From Planctomycetota bacterium (lineage in GTDB: Bacteria > Planctomycetota > JAJSAM01 > JAJVHW01), in assembly GCA_024277065.1 (NCBI GenBank), contig JAJRVY010000047.1:1-32090 (forward strand): a stretch of DNA of 32,090 nt, written 5' to 3'. Below are positions 7,302-14,027 of this stretch, one piece after another. The position numbers and the translations under genes are program-made. The first letter of the stretch is position 1, and each line of letters opens with the position of its first letter. Below the pieces are notes generated by a model. That model did not search any database, was not told the DNA's origin, and was given only the letters and a program-made list of their open reading frames with translations.

Positions 7302-8170
7302 CCACTCGCCCCCCTCTTCGCCCTCTTCCGCCACCCGGCGATCTGCGCGCCGAGCTCGCGCGCCTCGTCCATGCCACCCGGCGCCTCGTGGCCGCCGAGC
7401 GCGAGGGCGGTGTGGTCACGCTTCCCGGCACGCCGCGTCCGCCGGAGCCTCCCGCCGCGCCCGCCGCCACGCCACACGCGCCGCACGCCGCGACACCCGC
7501 CGCTCCCCCGCCCGCGACGCCGCCCACGACACCGCGGGGTACACAGCGGGCCGGGCCCGCCGACTCCTTCGTGCCCCACGTGCGACCGCTCGACCTTCCG
7601 GACGACTGGCGGGCGCCGTTCGGTGACCTGCCGCAGCGCATCACAGCCTGTCGTCGCTGCGCGCTCGGCGAGAAGCGCACGTGCACGGTGTTCGGCGAGG
7701 GCTCGGCGCCGGCCGAGCTGGTCTTCTGCGGTGAGGCGCCGGGATACGAGGAGGACCGCACCGGCCGACCATTCGTCGGCGCCGCCGGCGAGCTGCTCAC
7801 CGCCATGATCGAGCGCGGCATGAAGATGCGTCGCGAGGACGTCTTCATCCTGAACACGCTGAAGTGCCGGCCGCCGCGCAACCGGGCGCCGCTCCCGATC
7901 GAGGTCGGCGCCTGCCGGCCACACCTCGAGGAGCAGCTCGCTGTGATCCGCCCCAAGGTCATCGTGGCGCTCGGCAACCACGCGGTCCGTGCGCTGCTCG
8001 GCGAGTCCCCGGGCATCACACGCATGCGCGGCCGCGTGATCGACGCCCTCGGCGCCAAGGTGGTGCCGACGTACCACCCGGCGTACCTGCTCCGCAACGC
8101 CGCGGCCAAGCGCGATTCCTGGGAAGACTTGAAGACGGTGCTGCGCCTGCTCGGCCGCGCGCCTGCCTGA
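7298..8170 (+). CDS. Family-4 uracil-DNA glycosylase (4Fe-4S)
   Basis: This 290-residue enzyme removes uracil from DNA and starts base-excision repair of deaminated cytosine. The catalytic domain covers about residues 100-286. Motif 1 is GEAPGYEEDRTGRPFVG from residue 145, and the HPAYLLR motif has His260. Four cysteines, C118, C121, C190 and C206, match the 4Fe-4S ligands of family-4 UDGs, including the C-x2-C pair and the 16-residue spacing between the last two. Residues 1-100 are an extra N-terminal region with a Pro/Ala-rich linker (about 48-88). Such extensions are common in bacterial members, including those related to the SPO1 polymerase-associated domain. It overlaps the transporter gene by 4 bp. 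Why it is coupled to a DMT transporter is not clear from the sequence. Confidence 0.95.
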   Translation: MTTRPPLRPLPPPGDLRAELARLVHATRRLVAAEREGGVVTLPGTPRPPEPPAAPAATPHAPHAATPAAPPPATPPTTPRGTQRAGPADSFVPHVRPLDLPDDWRAPFGDLPQRITACRRCALGEKRTCTVFGEGSAPAELVFCGEAPGYEEDRTGRPFVGAAGELLTAMIERGMKMRREDVFILNTLKCRPPRNRAPLPIEVGACRPHLEEQLAVIRPKVIVALGNHAVRALLGESPGITRMRGRVIDALGAKVVPTYHPAYLLRNAAAKRDSWEDLKTVLRLLGRAPA

Positions 8171-8334
8171 CGGCGCGCCGCACGCGCCCCTCCCCTCTGC
8201 GGCCCCCCCTGCGGACGGGGCGGCGAACGCCGCGCGGGCGCGTCCTCGCCGGGACTCCCGCGCGCCCCTGTTTGCGGGAACACCCTCTGACACTACCATC
8301 GACGCGACGTCGCTGCGGGCGACGGAAAGACACC

Positions 8335-8586
8335 TTGGCCGATCCGAATCCGATCTGGGGCCTCCACGCCGTACCCGGCGCCATCGCCGGGGCGCTCGTG
8401 CTTCGCGTCGGGGACGGCTTCCAGATCCTCGACACCTTCGTGGTGCAGGCACCGGAAGACATGGCGGGCGTGCGAGCGGCCGTGGGCGAGGTCCTTGAGC
8501 GGCCGGGAGTCGCCGGGCGTGCCGCCATGATCGCCATCGGCGACCATGAGCTGGCCATCGGCACGGGCACGATCCCCTCGGACTAG
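8335..8586 (+). pseudogene. N-terminal fragment of a PilM-like protein, ended by an in-frame TAG
   Basis: TTG 8335-8337 opens ADPNPIWGLHAVPGAIAGALV, which resembles the first strand and loop of PilM-type actin-like proteins (usual form WGIDIG). Here the phosphate-loop residues are degenerate. The frame runs to TAG 8584-8586 (codon 84). It then continues without another stop as LYLNDDEVFHHLHDFAPFE into the 8662-10737 frame. The join is in the same phase, and protein-like sequence spans the stop with no spacer. I therefore read the two pieces as one gene with a nonsense codon; GAG to TAG is a single change. Alternatively it is a separate 83-residue protein. TTG is weakly supported by GGAAAG 8 bp upstream. 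Confidence 0.6.
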
Positions 8587-8661
8587 CTCTACCTGAACGA
8601 CGACGAGGTCTTCCACCACCTGCACGACTTCGCACCGTTCGAACCGGGCGAGGGCGAGATC

Positions 8662-10737
8662 GTGTACCGCTCCGTGGGGCGCCGGGAAGCGCGCACGTAC
8701 GACGTCGCGGCCATCGCCCCACCGAACCGCGAGGCTTTCCTCGATCTGGCCCGTATCAGTGACGAGGCGCTGCACGGCATCGGGCTCTCGACGCCGTCCC
8801 TCGTGCGCGGGGCTCGGGCACTGGGGCTGATCGCGGGACGCACGTTCCTCGTGGACGTGGAGGCGACGCAGACCGTGGTGGTGGTCGTCGCCGAGGGCGG
8901 GTCGCGGCGCTATCTCGTGGCCGCGGGCCTCGAGCATTGCGACGCCTCGATGGACGCCGCCGAGACTCTCGCGGCGGACATCGCGCGCGTGCTCGCCTAC
9001 CACGCTGAGGTCGCGTGCCGCGAGCCGGTGCACGACGCGACCCCACCGCGGGCGGATGTCGTGCTCGTCGGCCCCCATGCGGTGCGCGCCCGCGCCTTGC
9101 TGGATCGCGCGCTCGGCGACCGGCTCGCGCCGGCGGCGCAGCGGACGGGCGACGGCGAGCGCATCACCGGCAAGGACGGCGCCCCGCTCGCCGCAGACGT
9201 CGCGCGCGTCCACGCCGCGGCGATCGGCGCGGCGCTGGAGTCGTTCGTGCCGACGCCCGAACGGCTGGTCGTGCGACACCCCCCGCAAGAGGTACCCGCG
9301 TACGTCGCCGGGCCGCGCACGCCCGGCCGCGCTTCCCGGCGCATCGCCCCGCTCGCCCTCGCCGGCGTGGCCGTCGTCGGGCTCGCGCTCGCCACCTTCT
9401 GGGCTCTCGCGCCGGACGCGTCCGTCGTGACGCGCGAGTCGGCGACCGCGGAGAACGCCGGGCCGGAACGGGGGACCGCGCAGGACGACGAGACCGCTCC
9501 CACCGCGGCGCCGGCCGACGGCCCGGAGATCGACGCCGCAGGCGCGGAGCGACAGGCCGCGGCGGCGCACACGGCCCTCGGCGCACTGGCCCTGCACATC
9601 GCGCACGCGCGCGGGATCGCCGCCGCCTGCGCCGTGCTGGCGTCCGCGACGCCGCCGCACCGCGCCCGCTCGTACGACGTCCGCGAGGTCCGCGGGACGC
9701 TCCGCATCACGCTACTGTCCGACGTCGAGGGCGGCATCACGCCGAACGTGCGGCGCGCCGCGCGGGCGGCCGCGGAGAGCGTCCCCGGCATCCGACAGGT
9801 GAGCGTTGACGTCGTGGACGGAGCGCTGCGGCTGCGCTACCGCAGCGCCGTCGCGGCCCGTCCCGCCCCCGGTGACGGGCCCCGGCGGCTGTCACCGGGC
9901 GGGCTCTCGGCCCAGGCCGCGGCCGCTACGCAGCGTGCGCGGCAGGTCCCACACGACGAGGACGGGCGCCCGCGGCTCTCGGTGGAGCAGGCACGCAGCC
10001 TCGCGATGGGCGGTGGCCCGGACGATGTGCCCCTGCCGCTGACACAGCCCGAGAGCGAGTTCCTGATGGCTCTCCGCGCCGCGGCAGAGGGCATCTGCGC
10101 CGGCCTGCCCGCGCCGCGGACCGCCGCCCCGGCGCTCGCGGCGACGACAGCGGGCAGCGACGGCACCGTGACGCTGGTGGTGGCGCCGCCGCCCGACGCC
10201 GCGTTGACGCTGGAGCGGCGCAGGCTGCCGGACGGCGCGTGGATCCCCGCCGGCTCCTTCCCGGCGGGCGCGACCACTCTGACCGACCACGTCGCGGGCG
10301 CCTCCGGTCGTTATCGCTGGCGGGCGGGCGCGGCGCCGAACGTGTTCGCGGCCGAGGCGGACGTACACATCGCGGTCGATGTGGAACTCGTCGGCTGGGA
10401 CGCCGCCACGCGGCGGCCACGCCTGCGACTCACGCGCGGCTGGAAGGGCGAGCGCATCGCGACCGAGATCGTGCCGCCGGCCGACGAGGCCCCGCTGCGG
10501 AGCACGGCGGACGGGGTGCTGTTCGATCCGGGGCTCGTGCTGACGAGCGTGACGAAGCGCACCGCGACGGAGACGATCACGGAGCGGGTCCCGGAGTTCC
10601 TCCCGGACGGCACCGTGCGCCGCGACGACGGGGCCGCCCGGTGCTCGTCCTGCGGCCCGTTGAACGGTCGATCGAGGTCGTCGAGGTGCGGGCTCAGAAC
10701 GCGCAGGGTTACGACCGCAGTTGGGTTCGAAAAATGA
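8662..10737 (+). CDS. PilM/PilN-like inner-membrane protein, main fragment (3' end frameshifted)
   Basis: The open frame continues from the TAG at 8584; GTG 8662 is only a possible restart. Counted from TTG 8335, the parts are as follows. An actin-like PilM region covers about residues 1-330 (GRTFLVDVEATQTVVVVVAEGG; ADVVLVGPHAVRARALL). A single membrane helix lies at about 337-358 (LALAGVAVVGLALATFWAL). The periplasmic part begins with an Ala/Glu-rich linker. Next comes a ferredoxin-like PilN/GspL-type domain (SYDVREVRGTLRITLLSDVE ... IRQVSVDVVDG). Last is a beta-rich region that looks like fibronectin type III (DAALTLERRRLPDGAWIPAG). The last 32 codons here are unlike protein. The frame entered at about 10641 reads VLVLRPVERSIEVVEVRAQN to TGA 10748, so one base, probably a G in CCCGG near 10640, is missing. 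PilM-PilN fusions anchor type IV pilus or type II secretion platforms in the inner membrane. It lies directly upstream of a secretin. Confidence 0.6.
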   Translation: MYRSVGRREARTYDVAAIAPPNREAFLDLARISDEALHGIGLSTPSLVRGARALGLIAGRTFLVDVEATQTVVVVVAEGGSRRYLVAAGLEHCDASMDAAETLAADIARVLAYHAEVACREPVHDATPPRADVVLVGPHAVRARALLDRALGDRLAPAAQRTGDGERITGKDGAPLAADVARVHAAAIGAALESFVPTPERLVVRHPPQEVPAYVAGPRTPGRASRRIAPLALAGVAVVGLALATFWALAPDASVVTRESATAENAGPERGTAQDDETAPTAAPADGPEIDAAGAERQAAAAHTALGALALHIAHARGIAAACAVLASATPPHRARSYDVREVRGTLRITLLSDVEGGITPNVRRAARAAAESVPGIRQVSVDVVDGALRLRYRSAVAARPAPGDGPRRLSPGGLSAQAAAATQRARQVPHDEDGRPRLSVEQARSLAMGGGPDDVPLPLTQPESEFLMALRAAAEGICAGLPAPRTAAPALAATTAGSDGTVTLVVAPPPDAALTLERRRLPDGAWIPAGSFPAGATTLTDHVAGASGRYRWRAGAAPNVFAAEADVHIAVDVELVGWDAATRRPRLRLTRGWKGERIATEIVPPADEAPLRSTADGVLFDPGLVLTSVTKRTATETITERVPEFLPDGTVRRDDGAARCSSCGPLNGRSRSSRCGLRTRRVTTAVGFEK

Positions 10738-10861
10738 CAGACAGGTGACGTGCCGGATCTAGTACAACGTCCGGCCAAGGAAGACGTCGTGCGCAGCGAC
10801 GCCGCCACGGGCGGCATCGCATGCGTGCTGGAAGATCCCAAGAAAACGGGAGGGGCAAGGA

Positions 10862-13501
10862 ATGAAGACGCCTCGTGTTGCCGCCGCACTCGCCATCGCT
10901 GGTGCCGCGTTGGCGCTGGGGGCCTGCAAGAGCGGAGAGATCCCTCAGAAGAAGGGTGACTCGAAGTCCGCCGGCAAGGCGCCGCAAGACGCCACCGCGG
11001 ACACCGCCGAGAAGCAGGCCGACGCTGCGACCGCAAGCACCAAGAAGGGCTCCGATGCCGGCGCACCCGCCATGGATGCGCTGCGCAAGGAGCGCACCGT
11101 GCGGGAGCAGAGCCGCCAGACGCTGATCCAGCATTTCACGAAGCTGGGTGACGAGGCCTTCGCCGCGTCGCGCTTCGAGAATGCCGAGAAGCACTACGGC
11201 GACGTGCTGGACCTCGAATCCGGGAACGAACACGCCCGCCGGCGCCTGCAGCAGATCGGCGCCGTGCTCGGGACGCGTGGACTCACCGAGGGTGAGGCCC
11301 TCGAGGGGGCACGAGACACGCGCCTGGTACAGATCGAGCAGGCCAAGGCCGAGGTCGCCAACCTCGTCTCCAAGGCGCAGGCCAAGGAAGCGACGGGTGA
11401 CGTGGACGGAGCCGTCGGGCTCCTCGAGCGCGCCCTGGTGATCGTCCGGCTCTACCCGGGCACCGTGGACTTCGCGCCCACGGCCGACGGCCTCCGCTCG
11501 ATGCTCGCGACCACCAAGGAGAGCGCCGCCAACGCCGCCGACGCGAGCCGCCGCAGGGCGCTCGCCCAGGCCCGTGAGCAGGCCCGTCTCGAGGCCGCGC
11601 GCCAGAAGGCCGCCCAGCAGTCGCGCTCGGACAACCTCCTGCGCCAGGCCAACGAGGCCATGGAGCGCGGATCGTACCAGTTGGCCGAGAACCTCGCTCG
11701 CGAGATCCTCGTCTCCGACCCGGCCAGCGCGTCGGCCAAGCGCCTCGCGGCGATCGCCCGCGACGCCCGCTTCGCCGATGCCGAGGAGAGTGTCCAGAAG
11801 ACGCTCCTCGACGAGTGGAAGCTGATCTTCGCCGAGTTGCGCGAGGCCACGACGCCGCAGGTCGAGGACTACACCTTCCCCGACACCTGGCGCGAAGTGC
11901 AGGCCGTGCGCCAACCTCCGACGCTCTCGTCCGCGGCCAAGATGGTCGAGGATCCGAAGACGCGGGAGGTCAAGAACCGCCTCGCCGCCGCGCGCACGAC
12001 CGTCAACTTCCAGGAAGCCAGCATCGACGAGGCGGTCGAGTATCTCGGCCGCATCTCGGGCACGAACATCGTGGTCCTCCCCGACGCCCGTGAGGGCCGT
12101 TCGTACGAGGAACTCTCGATCGACCTCAAGCTCGACTCCGGGGAGTCGGTGGACCGCATCCTCGACCTGATCACGTCGTTCCGCGGCCTGGCCTGGAGCG
12201 TCGCCGACGGCGTCGTGCAGATCACGACCCCCGAAGCCGCTCGCGGCGAGTCGGTGGTACAGCTCTACGACGTCAAGGACCTGGCGACGCCGATCAACAA
12301 CTTCCCCGGCGAAGAGGTCAACCTCGACCCCACGGGCGAGGCGTTCTTCGACGAAGAGGTTCGCGAGGCGGTCCCCGAGTACCTGCTCGAGAGCATTCGC
12401 GACCTGATCGAGCAGAACGTCGATACGGACGTCTGGGAGGAAGGCGGGTCCATCGACAGCCTCGAGCCCGGCACGCTGGTCGTCAAGGCTCCGCCTTCGA
12501 CGCACGGCAAGATCCAGAACCTGCTCGACGGGCTGCGCGGCGCCGGCGGCCTGCAGGTCTCCATCGAGACGCGCTTCATCACGGTCGCCGACAACTTCCT
12601 GCAGGAGGTCGGCGTCGATCTCCGCGGCCTCGGTGACCACACCGGCGGCGTCGGCATCCCCGGCAAGGGCGGCGTCCCGGGTCCGGGCGGTATCACCGTC
12701 CCGGTCACCTTCGACGACCTGTTCTTCGGTTCGGCGGGCGCGCCCGCCGGCATCGGCCGCGACAACACGGTCGGCATCTTCTACAGCCTCAACAGCGACG
12801 GCGACATCCGCGGCCGCTTCGAGAACGTGTTCGACCTCGCGCTCGGCCGCGAGGGCGTCCTCACCAACCTGGGCGGCCTGTCGTTCCAGGGCACGCTCAT
12901 CGACGACACGCAGCTCGAGGTCATCCTCCGCGCAGTCGAGAAAAGCGATCGTTCGACCGAGGTCGTGGCACCCCGCCTGACGGCCTACAACGGTCAGCGC
13001 GCCAACGTCACGGTCCTGAACCAGCTCTCCTACATCTCGGACTTCGACGTCGAGATCGCACAGGCGTCGCAGATCGGTGACCCGATCGTCCAGACGCTGC
13101 GTGACGGCGTCATCCTGGACCTGCGTCCGGTCATCTCGGCCGACCGCCGCTTCATCACCATGGAACTGCGCCCGACGGTCGCGCTCCTGCAGCGTCCGAT
13201 CGCGACGTTCCAGACCACACTGGCCAACGGCCCGCCGGTCACGATCCAGCTTCCCGAGTTGCAGATCCAGCGCGTTCGCACCACGGTCACGATGCCCGAC
13301 GGCGGCACGCTGCTGCTCGGTGGCATGAAGTTCTTCCTCGAGCAGAGGCAGGACTCGACGACGCCGTGGCTCTCGGACATTCCCATCGTCAGCTTCTTCG
13401 TGTCCCGCAAGGGCACGTACCTCGAGAAGCGCAACATGCTCGTGCTGATCCGCGCCCGCATCCTGCGGCCGGAGGAGAACGAGCCGGGAGCGGCCCGCTA
13501 G
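10862..13501 (+). CDS. Lipoprotein secretin with N-terminal TPR/coiled-coil half
   Basis: This 879-residue outer-membrane channel protein is of the type II/III secretion (GspD/PilQ) class. ATG 10862 follows GGGAGGGGCAAGG. The signal peptide ends in the lipobox LGAC (Cys22), so it is a lipoprotein and may not need a pilotin. Residues 25-75 are a charged linker. Residues 85-350 are helical with TPR-like units (KLGDEAFAASRFENAEKHYG) and an Arg/Gln-rich coiled coil. Residues 375-560 form the N-module shared with the other two proteins (QITTPEAARG; INNFPGEEVNL). Residues about 563-875 form the secretin domain (VSIETRFITVADNFLQEVG; MPDGGTLLLGGM; PWLSDIPIVSFFVSRKG; MLVLIRARIL). It stands directly after the PilM-like gene and ends before two strong hairpins. 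The secreted substrate is unknown. It is longer than typical GspD because of the N-terminal half. Confidence 0.92.
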   Translation: MKTPRVAAALAIAGAALALGACKSGEIPQKKGDSKSAGKAPQDATADTAEKQADAATASTKKGSDAGAPAMDALRKERTVREQSRQTLIQHFTKLGDEAFAASRFENAEKHYGDVLDLESGNEHARRRLQQIGAVLGTRGLTEGEALEGARDTRLVQIEQAKAEVANLVSKAQAKEATGDVDGAVGLLERALVIVRLYPGTVDFAPTADGLRSMLATTKESAANAADASRRRALAQAREQARLEAARQKAAQQSRSDNLLRQANEAMERGSYQLAENLAREILVSDPASASAKRLAAIARDARFADAEESVQKTLLDEWKLIFAELREATTPQVEDYTFPDTWREVQAVRQPPTLSSAAKMVEDPKTREVKNRLAAARTTVNFQEASIDEAVEYLGRISGTNIVVLPDAREGRSYEELSIDLKLDSGESVDRILDLITSFRGLAWSVADGVVQITTPEAARGESVVQLYDVKDLATPINNFPGEEVNLDPTGEAFFDEEVREAVPEYLLESIRDLIEQNVDTDVWEEGGSIDSLEPGTLVVKAPPSTHGKIQNLLDGLRGAGGLQVSIETRFITVADNFLQEVGVDLRGLGDHTGGVGIPGKGGVPGPGGITVPVTFDDLFFGSAGAPAGIGRDNTVGIFYSLNSDGDIRGRFENVFDLALGREGVLTNLGGLSFQGTLIDDTQLEVILRAVEKSDRSTEVVAPRLTAYNGQRANVTVLNQLSYISDFDVEIAQASQIGDPIVQTLRDGVILDLRPVISADRRFITMELRPTVALLQRPIATFQTTLANGPPVTIQLPELQIQRVRTTVTMPDGGTLLLGGMKFFLEQRQDSTTPWLSDIPIVSFFVSRKGTYLEKRNMLVLIRARILRPEENEPGAAR

Positions 13502-13517
13502 CCCGGACTGCGAGCCG

Positions 13518-13583
13518 GTGTGCCGCGGCAGCGGCACACGATCGAAGACGACAGCGAGGGGAGAGGCGCGAGCCTCTCCCCTC
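13518..13583 (+). terminator. Two consecutive hairpins after the secretin gene
   Basis: The first hairpin is GTGTGCCGC (13518-13526), loop GGCA, GCGGCACAC (13531-13539). The second has a 12-bp stem, 13556-13567 with 13572-13583, capped by GCGA, a GNRA tetraloop. Neither has a U-tract. Their place 16 and 54 bp after the stop suits transcription termination or 3'-end protection of the secretin mRNA. Confidence 0.7.
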
Positions 13584-13636
13584 TGCGATTCCGCCGCCGC
13601 CGGACGACGCGGCGACGTCCGCGCGCCTCCGGGAAG

Positions 13637-13664
13637 TTGACGGCCTGCCACACGCGGTTACAGT
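13637..13664 (+). promoter_or_regulatory. Candidate sigma-70 type promoter for the TPR/ExbBD operon
   Basis: TTGACG (13637-13642; 5 of 6 to TTGACA) and TACAGT (13659-13664; 4 of 6 to TATAAT) are separated by 16 bp. They lie just after the secretin hairpins and about 360 bp before the TPR gene start. Motifs of this quality can occur by chance, but the place is right for a new transcription unit. Confidence 0.35.
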
Positions 13665-14027
13665 TCATGTGCCTGTCCGTTCCCGCGCGGGCCCAGTACC
13701 CCTGAGACAGGAGGGCCCACGCGCATGAGAGACGACGATCTCCGTATCCCCCGCTCCTCGCCGACGGGCTGGATTCGACGCCTGTGGACGAATGTTGCAC
13801 CTGTCCCGGGTGCTGGCTACGATCCGCCGCGGTTCCGTCCGGTTTCGACCGGCGGGCGCGGAACCAGGGCATCCGGGCGTCGCACGGCACTGCCCGGTGC
13901 GAGGGTTGCCGGTGCTGGACCGGGCGCTCCCGAGCCGGGCGGCGCCCGTTCGTGTCGCGACGAGCTGCGCGCCGCCGGCGCACTCGCGTCGCGCCGCGAC
14001 CGACTCCCCCATCGCACCGAGGTCTAC
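13665..14027 (+). other. Long leader upstream of the 996-residue TPR protein
   Basis: This is about 360 bp with no separate gene. An ATG at 13725 stands 11 bp after a good ribosome-binding sequence (AGGAGGG) and is in frame with the TPR protein 101 codons later without a stop. The translated stretch is low-complexity Arg/Gly/Pro and would place the signal peptide in the middle of the protein, so I prefer ATG 14028. The stretch may be a 5' leader, or a translated upstream region. Confidence 0.4.

Noticed and set aside
4671-8586. Stop-codon recoding (TAG read as an amino acid) to explain the three in-frame TAG codons
   Set aside because: TAG is the normal stop of several intact genes here (fur, the first secretin, the 996-residue TPR protein, exbB, exbD copy 1, ridA), and no suppressor tRNA was seen. 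Nonsense mutation or error is simpler.
8335-13501. A standard type II secretion or type IV pilus operon
   Set aside because: No GspE/PilB ATPase, GspF/PilC, pseudopilin or prepilin peptidase gene is present; only PilM/PilN-like and secretin genes are seen.
10709-13651. A 980-codon open frame on the minus strand opposite the first secretin, and similar long antisense frames opposite the TPR and second secretin genes
   Set aside because: These are mirror frames of GC-rich codons. Their translations are Arg/Asp/Val/Leu-rich without domains, and the plus-strand proteins have clear families.
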